Assembly (NCBI GenBank): GCA_035944135.1
Contig: DASZBM010000009.1
Location: forward strand, 41,001 to 105,000
DNA: 64,000 nucleotides
From: Acidobacteriaceae bacterium
GTDB lineage: Bacteria > Acidobacteriota > Terriglobia > Terriglobales > Acidobacteriaceae
Direction: 5' to 3'
Shown: one piece after another, positions 10,059-17,474 of the stretch
Layout of the letters: the number at the start of each line of letters is the position of its first letter
How positions within the stretch are numbered: position 1 is the stretch's first letter
Notes under the pieces: model-generated
Database searches by the model: none
What the model was told of the DNA's origin: nothing
What the model saw: only the letters and a program-made list of their open reading frames with translations
Translations under genes and position numbers: made by a program

Positions 10059-10094
10059 CGGGCGCCCCATTCGTACGCGCAGCGGAAGAGTGGG
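10059..10094. repeat. Degenerate copy of the GCCCCATTC palindromic repeat
   Basis: The 39-bp gap between two convergent genes is almost filled by GGCGCCCCATTCGTACGCGC followed by GAAGAGTGGGTT. Its arms (CCCCATTC and GTGGGT) match the better preserved copies at 12006-12113 and 56524-56560. It may also act as a bidirectional terminator. Confidence 0.5.
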
Positions 10095-10095
10095 T

Positions 10096-11475
10096 TCACT
10101 GCAACGGCTTCAAATCCTCCAGCACCGTCGGCAGCAGCTCCGACACCGTCGGATGGATATGCATCGCGTGTGTCACCGTCGTATACGGCGCCCGCGCGTA
10201 CATCACGTCCAGCAGCGAGTGAACCGCCTCATCGCAACCTACGCCCAGCAGCGAGGCGCCGAGAATCTGCTTCGTCTCCGCGTCAACAAGAATCTTCATG
10301 AAGCCCAGGCTCTCGCCCTTCTCCCGCGCGCGATTCACGCGAGTCATCGGCCGCGTGCCCATCAGCGCCGGCCTGCCTGACGCCCTGACCTCCGTTTCAC
10401 TCATTCCAATACGCGCCAGAGGAGGATCCGAATACAGCGCATAGCACATGATTCGATCCGAAACCCGCCGCGCTTCGCCATCCAGCAAATTCGCCGCGAC
10501 AATCTCGTAGTCGTTATACGCAGTATGCGTAAACGCACCGCGCCCATTGCAATCGCCCAGCGCATACACGCCTTCAACATTCGTGCGCAGCTCATCGTCC
10601 ACGACAATGTAGCCGCGCCTGTCCACCGCAATTCCCGCACGGTCCACGCCGAGATCCTGCGTGTTCGGCGTGCGCCCCACCGCCAGCAGCACATGAGATC
10701 CCGGAATATCCGGCGGCGGAGTGTTGCAGTTCGTGCCCACCAGCACACCCTCCGCATGCGGCGCCAGATGGATGCACTCGGCATCGACGCGAACCGTGAT
10801 CCCTTCGCGCTCCAGAATGTCGCGAATCGCCGCGGACACGTCCTCGTCCTCATGCCACACCAGCCGCGGCGCGCGCTCCACAATCGTTACCTCGCTGCCG
10901 AACCGCCGATACATCTGCCCAAACTCAATCCCGATGTAGCTCCCGCCCACCACCACCAGATGCCTCGGAAGCCCGGTAAACGCCAGCATCGACGAGTTGT
11001 CGAAGAACGGAACATCGCGCACACCCGGAAAATCCGGAATCATAGCGCGAGCACCGACATTGAGAAAGATCTGCTTCGCCGTGATCTCATCCTCGCCCAC
11101 CCGCATCGTATGCGGTCCGGTGAAACTCGCCGTGCCGGTAAACACCGTGCAGCGCGGGTTATTCCGCAGCGATGCTTCCACACCGTTGCGCGCGCCCGAG
11201 ACAATCGCCTCGCGCCGCGCGATCACCGCCCCCATATCGATACCAATGGACGCGTTACCGAGCGTCACACCGTACTCCGCCGCCCTCTGCGCCATCCGCG
11301 CCGCATACGCGCTCGCAATCATCGTCTTCGTCGGCGTGCAGCCCGTATTCACGCACGTCCCGCCAAACAGCTTGCGCTCGACGAACGCGATCGACATGCC
11401 CGCAGCCGTAAGCCGCCCCGCCAGCGGCGGTCCCGCCTGGCCCGCGCCCACGATGATCGCGTCGAAAGTTTTCAT
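10096..11475 (-). CDS. FAD-dependent pyridine nucleotide-disulfide oxidoreductase, MerA-like
   Basis: This 459-residue flavoenzyme has an N-terminal FAD-binding motif (I-I-V-G-A-G-Q-A-G) and the redox-active disulfide G-G-T-C-V-N-T-G-C-T-P-T-K near 40-52. The central NAD(P)H-binding motif is V-V-V-G-G-S-Y-I-G-I-E-F, and the C-terminal dimer domain carries H-I-H-P-T-V-S-E, which supplies the active-site His/Glu pair. It resembles mercuric reductase but has neither the extra N-terminal metal-binding domain nor the C-terminal Cys pair, so mercury reduction is doubtful; the substrate is unknown. The ATG at 11475 overlaps the stop of the upstream DUF4126 gene by four bases (ATGA), which implies translational coupling. 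In-frame sequence further upstream is low quality and lies inside that gene. Confidence 0.85.
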   Translation of the reverse strand: MKTFDAIIVGAGQAGPPLAGRLTAAGMSIAFVERKLFGGTCVNTGCTPTKTMIASAYAARMAQRAAEYGVTLGNASIGIDMGAVIARREAIVSGARNGVEASLRNNPRCTVFTGTASFTGPHTMRVGEDEITAKQIFLNVGARAMIPDFPGVRDVPFFDNSSMLAFTGLPRHLVVVGGSYIGIEFGQMYRRFGSEVTIVERAPRLVWHEDEDVSAAIRDILEREGITVRVDAECIHLAPHAEGVLVGTNCNTPPPDIPGSHVLLAVGRTPNTQDLGVDRAGIAVDRRGYIVVDDELRTNVEGVYALGDCNGRGAFTHTAYNDYEIVAANLLDGEARRVSDRIMCYALYSDPPLARIGMSETEVRASGRPALMGTRPMTRVNRAREKGESLGFMKILVDAETKQILGASLLGVGCDEAVHSLLDVMYARAPYTTVTHAMHIHPTVSELLPTVLEDLKPLQ

Positions 11476-11939
11476 GCGAGATACGCCACGATCAGGAACG
11501 CGCCGACGACCGCGATCGCGTCCTCGGTAATCGCCGCAGGAAGATCTCTTCCGAACGCCGCCGCGAGTCTTCCACGAAACGCCGCTCCGCCGTACGTCCC
11601 AATCACTGCGCCGACAACGCCCAGCAGCAGCCCCAGCCACAACGATCCCCCGCTCAAACCGATCGCCGCACCCGAGAAACCGCCCATCACGATGCGCGCT
11701 CCGAACCCCTGCGCCCCTTTACGGCTGGGCGTCTTAGGATTCGGGTCGATGAAGAAAATCTCCGCCAGCGCCAGCAGCGTCAGAATGCACGCCGTCACAA
11801 TATTGCCCACCCAGCCGAGATGCGTTCCGGCAAGCGGAATCCTCCCCAGCCGCGCGGCCCAGCTCACAGCAGTAGGCGCAGTGAAAGTTCGCAGGCCCGC
11901 GATAACGCCAAGCAGCAGAGCAGCAACAAGAACGTGCAT
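11472..11939 (-). CDS. DUF4126-type membrane protein
   Basis: A 155-residue integral membrane protein with about four hydrophobic segments. It contains G-L-R-T-F-T-A-P (residues 15-22), Gly-rich helices (G-G-F-S-G-A-A-I-G, G-A-V-I-G-T-Y-G-G-A-A) and a cytoplasmic loop D-P-N-P-K-T-P. This pattern fits the DUF4126 family, whose role is unknown. Its stop overlaps the start of the MerA-like flavoprotein, so the two form one operon; a membrane partner for that redox enzyme is possible but unproven. Confidence 0.75.
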   Translation of the reverse strand: MHVLVAALLLGVIAGLRTFTAPTAVSWAARLGRIPLAGTHLGWVGNIVTACILTLLALAEIFFIDPNPKTPSRKGAQGFGARIVMGGFSGAAIGLSGGSLWLGLLLGVVGAVIGTYGGAAFRGRLAAAFGRDLPAAITEDAIAVVGAFLIVAYLA

Positions 11940-12005
11940 GACAGGTCTCCGGAGGAACGATCGCGACGGGAGCCCGGTGAAGAATTCAAGAGTACAGCAG
12001 GCCGG

Positions 12006-12113
12006 GGTGCCCCATTCATGACGACGGCTTTATCGTCGGCATGAATGGGCTTGAACTGCCTCCGAACCTTGTTCGCTCGGGTGGCGGCTCCATCGTCGTC
12101 ATGGGTGGGATTC
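12006..12113. repeat. Compound copy of the GCCCCATTCATG palindromic repeat
   Basis: GGGTGCCCCATTCATG is followed by A-CGACG, a short loop, CGTCG-G-CATGAATGGG, which gives a hairpin at 12011-12049 with 10+5 paired bases. About 45 bases later CGTCGTCATGGGTGGG (12095-12110) is complementary to the left arm again. The element ends on the tetR stop codon. It fills much of the 172-bp gap between tetR and the DUF4126 gene, both on the minus strand, so it is the only candidate tetR terminator seen. Confidence 0.6.
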
Positions 12114-12699
12114 AACGCTCCGAAGCGCTAAGGAAGATCGGTTTCACCAGCGCTTCAATCGTGGCAGCCATCTCTTCGGCAGGAACACGGTCAGGAGTCT
12201 GGTGCCACAGTCGCGCCGCGCCGAAGACGGCCCAGGCCGCCGCGGTCGCCAGCAGTTTCGGGTCAGTTCCAGGCGCCGCTGTGTGCCTCTCTGCGCCTTC
12301 CATGAACATGCCTTCCACTGCTGGAATGATCGAACGTTCCAGCGGCATCTTCGCCAGTTGCGTAGGGCAGCCCGCAGTCTCGGCCAGATAGTCGCACACG
12401 CCCAGCGCAATAGCTCGCAGCGCCCCGTCGCAGTTCGTAAAAGACAGACCGCGTCGCGCAATGAGGCTGCGGAACCGGTCCGCTGTCATCGCCTGCAGCA
12501 ACGCGTTCTTGTCCGGGTAATGGAGGTAAAACGTGGCCCGGTTCAACGTCGCCTCATCGGTGATCTCCTGGATGGAGATGTCGTCGAACTCCTTGCGATT
12601 CAATAACCTGAGCAGCGCCTCCATCAACATCTGGCGGCTGCGCAGGACACGGGGATCTGTGCTGTCCGCTGTCTTGCCGGGTTGAACTGCCGTCGCCAT
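12112..12699 (-). CDS. TetR/AcrR-family transcriptional repressor
   Basis: This 195-residue regulator has the family's N-terminal helix-turn-helix: a basic helix (R-S-R-Q-M-L-M-E-A-L-L-R-L-L), then I-S-I-Q-E-I-T-D-E-A-T-L-N-R-A-T-F-Y-L-H-Y, with F-Y-x-H-Y typical of TetR. The remainder is a helical ligand-binding domain with two Cys that could sense redox-active or electrophilic compounds. The ATG at 12699 is preferred over a GTG at 12726, which adds nine non-conserved residues. It is divergent from the azoreductase-DoxX pair. The operator-like repeats between them (12744-12783) suggest it represses that operon, and possibly itself, as known for YodB-, NemR- or AzoR-type systems. Confidence 0.88.
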   Translation of the reverse strand: MATAVQPGKTADSTDPRVLRSRQMLMEALLRLLNRKEFDDISIQEITDEATLNRATFYLHYPDKNALLQAMTADRFRSLIARRGLSFTNCDGALRAIALGVCDYLAETAGCPTQLAKMPLERSIIPAVEGMFMEGAERHTAAPGTDPKLLATAAAWAVFGAARLWHQTPDRVPAEEMAATIEALVKPIFLSASER

Positions 12700-12743
12700 A
12701 GCCACGTCCAAAATTAGCTCTTCCACAGCATTAGATGTCTAAA

Positions 12744-12783
12744 CGACATTTGTCGATTTATTTTGAATCGACATTTGTCAATT
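12744..12783. promoter_or_regulatory. Putative TetR operator, two tandem palindromic sites
   Basis: Two near-identical 15-bp units, CGACATTTGTCGATT (12744-12758) and CGACATTTGTCAATT (12769-12783), repeat with a 25-bp period. Each holds the inverted repeat CGACA-TT-TGTCG (the second with one mismatch). A third half site, AATTGTCG, follows at 12791. They sit between the divergent tetR and azoreductase starts, the usual place for TetR-family operators. The spacing places both dimers on nearly the same DNA face. Confidence 0.65.
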
Positions 12784-12816
12784 ACACATCAATTGTCGCA
12801 TAGGAGATTTTTCGCC

Positions 12817-13443
12817 ATGCCTAAGCTTCTTCATATCGACTCAAGCCCCCTCTACGGTCGATCCGTCTCGCGCCAGCTCACCGGCGCGTTCGTCACCGAA
12901 TGGGAGTCCTCCCACCCGGACGGCACGGTCATCGACCGCGACCTCAACGCGACCCCCATCCCGCCCGTCACTGTCGAATGGGTGGGCGCGGCCTACACAC
13001 CCGAGTCTTCCCGCACCCCGCAACAGAACCAACTGCTGGCGCTCTCGGACACGCTGATCGACGAACTGGAGCAGGCGGATGAATACGTGTTCGGCGTGCC
13101 CATGCACAACTTCAGCGTGCCCTCCGTTCTGAAGCTCTGGATCGACCAGATCGCCCGCGTGGGCAGAACATTTTCCTATGCGACCGGAACGCCCAAAGGC
13201 CTGCTCACCGGCAAGAAGGCCACGTTCATCATCGCGACCGGCGGGATCTACGATCCGCAGACTCAGATGGCCTCGTTCAACTTTGTCGAGCCCTACCTGC
13301 GCTCGGTCTTCGGCTTCCTCGGTGTGGCCAACGTGACTTTCCTCACGACAGGCGGCACCGCGGCGCTCAACCAGGGCCAGGACCGCGAGGCATTTCTCGC
13401 CCCGCATCTTCACGCCGTTCAAACGCACGCGCAGGCGATCTAA
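12817..13443 (+). CDS. azoR: FMN-dependent NADH-azoreductase / quinone reductase
   Basis: The 208-residue flavodoxin-fold enzyme starts M-P-K-L-L-H-I-D-S-S-P and carries the AzoR pattern P-M-H-N-F-S-V-P-S-V-L-K-L-W-I-D (about residues 91-106), then G-L-L-T-G-K-K-A and T-G-G (FMN binding). The family transfers two electrons from NADH via FMN to azo compounds and, more importantly, quinones, protecting against thiol and quinone stress. TAGGAG lies ten bases before the ATG at 12817; an in-frame ATG at 12763 falls inside the operator region and is rejected. It forms an operon with the DoxX gene 12 bases downstream and is probably controlled by the divergent TetR. Confidence 0.9.
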   Translation: MPKLLHIDSSPLYGRSVSRQLTGAFVTEWESSHPDGTVIDRDLNATPIPPVTVEWVGAAYTPESSRTPQQNQLLALSDTLIDELEQADEYVFGVPMHNFSVPSVLKLWIDQIARVGRTFSYATGTPKGLLTGKKATFIIATGGIYDPQTQMASFNFVEPYLRSVFGFLGVANVTFLTTGGTAALNQGQDREAFLAPHLHAVQTHAQAI

Positions 13444-13455
13444 AGGAGAAGGCAT

Positions 13456-13890
13456 ATGAAAATTGCTTCTGTTATTGCACGCTATCTACTCGGGCTGATG
13501 TTCACCGTCTTCGGCCTGAACGGCTTCCTCAACTTCATCCACCAGCCGCCACCGTCGAACCCGCTGGCCATCCAGTTCTTCATCGCCGTCGGCGCCTCGC
13601 ACTTCGCCGCGTTCTTCTTCGCCGCGCAGCTGCTTGGCGGCCTGCTCTTGCTTTCAGGCTACTTTGTGCCGCTCGCACTCACCATACTCGCCGCGGAACT
13701 GTACAACATCCTCGCCTTTCATCTGACACTCGCTCCGGCAAGCATTGCTCCGGCGCTGTTAGCAGCCGTGCTCTGGATCCTGGTCTTCCTGCAATACCGC
13801 GCCAGCTTCAGAGAGATCCTGGCCGCAAAGCCTCTGGTCAAAGACGGAGAGCTCGCACGGGGCTCGGTCGCCGGCGAGTTTGTTCGCTAA
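13456..13890 (+). CDS. DoxX-family membrane protein
   Basis: A 144-residue protein with four predicted membrane helices. The start Y-L-L-G-L-M-F-T-V-F-G-L-N-G-F-L-N and the later Q-L-L-G-G-L-L-L-L-S-G match the DoxX/DUF417-like fold. Family members act in the inner membrane in redox and quinone-linked functions, often near oxidoreductases. AAGGAGAAGG lies directly before the ATG, 12 bases after azoR. A long hairpin follows the stop, so azoR-doxX is a two-gene transcription unit. Confidence 0.85.
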   Translation: MKIASVIARYLLGLMFTVFGLNGFLNFIHQPPPSNPLAIQFFIAVGASHFAAFFFAAQLLGGLLLLSGYFVPLALTILAAELYNILAFHLTLAPASIAPALLAAVLWILVFLQYRASFREILAAKPLVKDGELARGSVAGEFVR

Positions 13891-13908
13891 GCGCAACAGC
13901 GCACCAGA

Positions 13909-13966
13909 CGCGGGCGACTTGACAGTGCGGACCCTCGCCAGAGGGGCCGAACTTCAAGCGCCCGCG
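13909..13966 (+). terminator. Long branched stem-loop after azoR-doxX
   Basis: Outer arms CGCGGGCG and CGCCCGCG continue through CTTGA/TCAAG (one bulged A) to an inner hairpin CCCTC-gcca-GAGGG. The sequence TTTCCGTT follows. This makes a stable structure 18 bases after the doxX stop, a likely terminator. It borders the G-tract repeat that begins near 14003. Confidence 0.6.
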
Positions 13967-14002
13967 TTTCCGTTCCCGCCAAGTTATTTGTTTTCAAGAC
14001 TT

Positions 14003-14104
14003 TGAAAATTAAAGTCTCTGGAATCAAGACTTTGCATTTAAAGTCCAGGCCTAAGTCCATTCTTCTGAAGACTTTGCGCAAAAACAGGGGGGGAGGGGGG
14101 ATAC
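14003..14104. repeat. G-tract/GACTTTGC repeat, copy 1
   Basis: About 100 bases made of related short units (AATCAAGACTTTGCA, TTAAAGTC, GAAGACTTTGCGCAAAAACA) end in G7-A-G6-ATAC. The reverse complement of 49399-49499 matches over the whole length with few changes. The G-rich end lies 8 bases before the ATG of the M24 aminopeptidase, so the element supplies that gene's entire proximal leader and probably its purine-rich ribosome site. Confidence 0.8.
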
Positions 14105-14112
14105 TGTATGCC

Positions 14113-15309
14113 ATGAACCTCTCCGCCATCCAGTCCGCTCTCCGCGATCAGCACCTCGACGGCTGGCTCTTCTACGACCACCACCACCGCGACCCCATCG
14201 CCTACCGCATCCTCGGTCTCCCCGCCGACTCCTTCGTCTCGCGCCGCTGGTTCTACTTCGTACCCGCCGAAGGCGCGCCCCGCAAGCTCGTCCACCGCAT
14301 CGAGTCCGGCAAGCTCGACACCCTCCCCGGCGCCACCACCCAGTACTCCTCCTGGCACGAACTCGAACAAAATCTCGAGGACATGCTCGACGGCGCGACC
14401 AACATCGCCATGCAGTACTCGCCGCGCAACGCCATCATGTACGTCGCGATGGTCGACGCCGGAACCGTCGAGCTCATCCGCTCCTTCGGCAAGGATGTCG
14501 TCAGCTCCGCCGACCTCGTCAGCCTCTTCGAGGCGGTCCTCACCGAGGACCAGATCGCCACCCATTACGCCGCGCAGGAACGCCTCGATCGCGTCCTCGC
14601 CGCCGGCTGGAAGCACATCGCCGACTGCATCCGCCGCGACGACCGCACCAACGAGTTCGAGGTCGTCACGTTCCTCAAGCACGCAATGGAACGCGAAGGC
14701 CTCTGGACCGACCACGGCCCCAACGTCTCCGCCGGCTCCAACTCCGCCGACTCCCACTACGAGCCCACGCGCGAGCGCCACGCCCCCATCATGCACGGCG
14801 AGTTCGTCCTCATCGACATCTGGGCCAAGCTCTCCGAGCCTCACGACACCAGCCGTGGCCGCCCCGGCGCCGTCTGGTACGACATCACCTGGACCGGCGT
14901 CGTCAACCGCGAACCCACCGACCGCGAGCGCCATATCTTCTCGGTCGTTCGTGAAGCCCGCGACGCCGCGATCACCGCAGTCGAGCAGGCCTATGCCGCC
15001 AGCCGCCCCATCTGCGGCTGGGAGGCCGACGACGCCGCCCGCAACGTGGTCCGCCGCGCCAGCCTCGATGAATTTTTCACGCACCGCACCGGCCACAACA
15101 TCGCGACCGAGCTGCACGGCAACGGAGCGCATCTCGACAACCTCGAAACGCACGACGAGCGCCTGCTGTTGCCGAACACCTGCTTCTCCGTCGAGCCCGG
15201 CATCTACTTCCCCGGCGAGTTCGGCATACGCAGCGAAGTGAATATGATCACGCGTCCGGGAAAAGCGGTGGTCACCGGCCCGCGCCAGACGGAGCTCCTG
15301 CGCATCTGA
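14113..15309 (+). CDS. M24-family Xaa-Pro aminopeptidase-like metalloprotease
   Basis: The 398-residue protein has an N-terminal creatinase-like domain (1-150) and a C-terminal pita-bread domain. The five metal ligands can be placed: Asp in V-L-I-D-I-W, Asp in W-Y-D-I-T-W, His in R-T-G-H-N-I-A-T, Glu in S-V-E-P-G-I-Y, and Glu in I-R-S-E-V-N-M. Members remove N-terminal residues preceding proline or cleave related substrates with two Mn or Co ions. No signal peptide is seen, so it is cytoplasmic. The ATG at 14113 starts the conserved part; the 37 in-frame codons before it fall in the repeat and are not coding. Confidence 0.85.
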   Translation: MNLSAIQSALRDQHLDGWLFYDHHHRDPIAYRILGLPADSFVSRRWFYFVPAEGAPRKLVHRIESGKLDTLPGATTQYSSWHELEQNLEDMLDGATNIAMQYSPRNAIMYVAMVDAGTVELIRSFGKDVVSSADLVSLFEAVLTEDQIATHYAAQERLDRVLAAGWKHIADCIRRDDRTNEFEVVTFLKHAMEREGLWTDHGPNVSAGSNSADSHYEPTRERHAPIMHGEFVLIDIWAKLSEPHDTSRGRPGAVWYDITWTGVVNREPTDRERHIFSVVREARDAAITAVEQAYAASRPICGWEADDAARNVVRRASLDEFFTHRTGHNIATELHGNGAHLDNLETHDERLLLPNTCFSVEPGIYFPGEFGIRSEVNMITRPGKAVVTGPRQTELLRI

Positions 15310-15351
15310 GCCGGCAATAGTCGGCACCGGCGCGCTGATACAATCGAGGCA

Positions 15352-15771
15352 ATGGCTGCAGACGCACAGCAGATTTCCCAGCGCATTCCCGGAGAAAAAT
15401 CCAGCCTGCCCGCGATGGTTTTGGTCGCTGGCTGGCTTATTCCTGGTCTTGGTCACCTGATCCTCGGCAAGTGGATCCGCGCTCTGCTGCTCTTCATCTC
15501 GATTGCCGGTATGTTCCTGATCGGCCTTGGCCTGCAGGGCAAGATCTATCAGCCCGGAACCGGCGACATCCTGGACATCCTCGGCTTCGCCGCACAGCTC
15601 GGCCTCGGTCTACTCTGCGGTCTAGCGCACTGGGTTGGCTGGGGCGCTAGTTCGGCCGTGAACACGCTTGCGGATTACGGAACGAAGTTCATCGTCTGCG
15701 CCGGTCTGCTGAACTACATCGCAGCCGTCGATGCACACTCGCTCGCCAACGGACGAAAGGCATCTCTGTGA
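15352..15771 (+). CDS. Small multipass membrane protein with PGLGH motif (DUF6677-like)
   Basis: This 139-residue protein has three or four hydrophobic segments. An opening A-G-W-L-I-P-G-L-G-H-L-I-L-G-K-W-I-R-A-L-L-L-F is followed by further Gly/Leu-rich helices. The W-x-x-P-G-x-G-H core recalls TM2/DUF6677-type proteins known from Acidobacteriota, with no assigned function. The assignment is from memory of the motif and is moderate. Its TGA overlaps the ATG of the next small gene (TGATG), so the two are translationally coupled. Confidence 0.7.
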   Translation: MAADAQQISQRIPGEKSSLPAMVLVAGWLIPGLGHLILGKWIRALLLFISIAGMFLIGLGLQGKIYQPGTGDILDILGFAAQLGLGLLCGLAHWVGWGASSAVNTLADYGTKFIVCAGLLNYIAAVDAHSLANGRKASL

Positions 15772-15944
15772 TGCTCAGCCACTTCAGCGCAGTGCTGCTC
15801 TTCTCGCTCTTCACGTCCGTGGTCTTCGGCATCACGATGCGCGCGGAACCGAAGATGATGATCCGCTTCGGAGCTTATTGCTTCGTGCTCTTTGTGGGTG
15901 CAGTCATCGTCGCAAGCTGGCTGATGTACGCCATCAAGCACTAA
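15771..15944 (+). CDS. Small two-helix membrane protein, 57 aa
   Basis: The start ATG at 15771 overlaps the upstream TGA. The product M-L-S-H-F-S-A-V-L-L-F-S-L-F-T-S-V-V-F-G then A-Y-C-F-V-L-F-V-G-A-V-I-V-A-S-W-L-M-Y has two hydrophobic helices joined by a short basic loop. Overlap, coding composition and composition of the helices support a real gene that works with the preceding PGLGH protein. The family is not recognised. It ends 9 bases from the convergent pseudopilin gene. Confidence 0.7.
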   Translation: MLSHFSAVLLFSLFTSVVFGITMRAEPKMMIRFGAYCFVLFVGAVIVASWLMYAIKH

Positions 15945-15953
15945 CTAGAACAT

Positions 15954-16817
15954 TTACTGCGGTGCCGTGGGAGCCGGTGGCGTCGCGCTCGACCCGCCCT
16001 GCGTATTCGGCTGCCCCGTTGTGCCGGCCGGTGATCCGAGACTCGACGGAGACGTCGAGTTTACGCTGGAGCCACCGCCGAGAATGTTCGCCTGTTTATA
16101 AAGCAATTCGATCCTGGGATCGTAAATAAACTCCCAGGTCTCATATGTGCTCTGCCCGTTCGGATTCAGGATGCTCTGGCCGGTCTTGGACGTACCGACA
16201 CCCATGATCTGACCAATCCCACCCGACCCGCTGGACGAAGTTGTGGAGCTGGATGCCCCGCTCGTTGAAGAACCTGAGGTCGATCCGCCAATCGTCGCGC
16301 CGGAGAAGCCAGCCGAGAGCGGAGATCCTCCGCTAACTGTGCTGCTCGCCGATCCGGCGGTGTTTGATCCCATTCCGCCGCTGGCCATCGAAGATGCAGA
16401 ACCCAGGCTGCCTGCGCCGGTCGTGTTCAGCCCGCCGAGCGGTTGGCCGAAGAAGCCCTTAACCGTCGTCTTGTTCTCGCCGACATGAATGATGCGCCAG
16501 TCGTTCTTGCCAGTAAGGGGATCGATGTATTGCTTGCGCAGATAGCGCACGTTGTTGGTGCTCTCGAGTGCGTCAATGGAGGGCGGATAGGTCTTGTTCT
16601 TGTTGTAGAACAGCCGGATTGCGCGGACATATTGCTCCGCGCGATGCTCGCTCTCAAGCTCTTTCTCGCGCTGGAGGTCTTTCGCAACTACGGGCGCAGC
16701 GACAGCAAGCGCGATGAACACGAGCGCGACGAGAAAGATCGCGAAGACCAGCATGAAACCGGCTTCCGAGTTGGAGTCTTTCTGGTGTCGCAGATCGAGA
16801 TGGGTGCGGGTGGTCAT
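15954..16817 (-). CDS. Atypical pseudopilin (GspG/PilA-like) with Gly/Ser-rich tail
   Basis: The 287-residue product is the last gene of the pilus-like operon. Residues 20-45 form a prepilin-type segment (E-A-G-F-M-L-V-F-A-I-F-L) with G-F as the likely peptidase cleavage site. The mature position 5 is Phe instead of the near-universal Glu. A soluble pilin-like part follows (about 60-125, with Y-Y/P-P-S-I-D-A-L and Y-I-D-P-L-T-G-K-N-D-W as in GspG). Then comes a low-complexity Gly/Ser/Thr tail to the end with no calcium-site pattern. The missing Glu5 suggests a minor, tip-type or otherwise specialised pseudopilin. It starts 3 bases after the PilP-like gene. Confidence 0.75.
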   Translation of the reverse strand: MTTRTHLDLRHQKDSNSEAGFMLVFAIFLVALVFIALAVAAPVVAKDLQREKELESEHRAEQYVRAIRLFYNKNKTYPPSIDALESTNNVRYLRKQYIDPLTGKNDWRIIHVGENKTTVKGFFGQPLGGLNTTGAGSLGSASSMASGGMGSNTAGSASSTVSGGSPLSAGFSGATIGGSTSGSSTSGASSSTTSSSGSGGIGQIMGVGTSKTGQSILNPNGQSTYETWEFIYDPRIELLYKQANILGGGSSVNSTSPSSLGSPAGTTGQPNTQGGSSATPPAPTAPQ

Positions 16818-16820
16818 GAA

Positions 16821-17474
16821 CTACTGCATCTGCAGCGGCAGTGTCTGCGTGTTGTTGTTCTGCAGGTCTTCGACCTGAATGCTGTTCAGGTTTATCGCAA
16901 CAATCTTGTACTTGTGCGCGACGATCTCGCCCGCCGAAGCCAGATAGACGTTGTCACCCTGCAGCAGAAACGCCTGCACAAGCCCGTTCGAGCGTCTCGC
17001 CGTGCCGAAGAACTTGAGATTGATCGGCGGCGGTGGCGGAGGGCCGGGCGGTGGAGGCGGAGGTGTGTACACCGGAGTCTTCGGCCGCGGAGGAGGAACG
17101 TGCGACGGAAGAATCACTGGCTGGGGTGCGGAGATGAGAGAGAAGATGTTGCGACCAGAGCCAGAGTAGACGAGGCTCTCCGCGCGATGCATCGCGGTTT
17201 CATCGAGCGTGGGATCAAGGCTCGCTGAGGTGTTTGCCAGTTTCACCGCATCGACGCCCGCAATGCTCGTGTTGCGCCCGCGGTTTGCTGCAGTCTGCGC
17301 GGGAGCAGCGGATGTGGTGTGAGTGGGAGCAGTAATGGGAGCAACGGTCGGCGGAGGCGCAGCCGAAGTTCCGCTGAAGAGCGCGTTGTAGGCGTAGAAG
17401 ATGCAGCACAGCGCGACCGCACCGAGTGCGCCGGCCATAATGGTCTTCTTACGGTTCTCTGCGCCGGCCCTCAT
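16821..17474 (-). CDS. PilP/GspC-like inner-membrane protein
   Basis: The 217-residue protein has one N-terminal membrane helix (about 10-33), a long disordered linker, a polyproline run (P6-G-P6 near 135-150) and a C-terminal beta domain (about 152-215; L-K-F-F-G-T-A and V-Y-L-A-S-A-G-E-I-V). The layout is that of PilP or the GspC homology region, which links the inner-membrane PilMNO platform to the outer-membrane secretin. The start overlaps the PilO stop by four bases. The assignment rests on layout, position and the last domain, as overall sequence conservation in this family is low. Confidence 0.6.
   Translation of the reverse strand: MRAGAENRKKTIMAGALGAVALCCIFYAYNALFSGTSAAPPPTVAPITAPTHTTSAAPAQTAANRGRNTSIAGVDAVKLANTSASLDPTLDETAMHRAESLVYSGSGRNIFSLISAPQPVILPSHVPPPRPKTPVYTPPPPPPGPPPPPPINLKFFGTARRSNGLVQAFLLQGDNVYLASAGEIVAHKYKIVAINLNSIQVEDLQNNNTQTLPLQMQ

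Noticed and set aside
10096..11475. Call as true mercuric reductase merA
   Set aside because: It lacks the N-terminal metal-binding domain, the C-terminal Cys pair and any mer neighbour.
14038..15456. 472-codon minus-strand open frame opposite the M24 peptidase
   Set aside because: Composition is that of a reverse-complement shadow, while the plus strand carries all five metal ligands.
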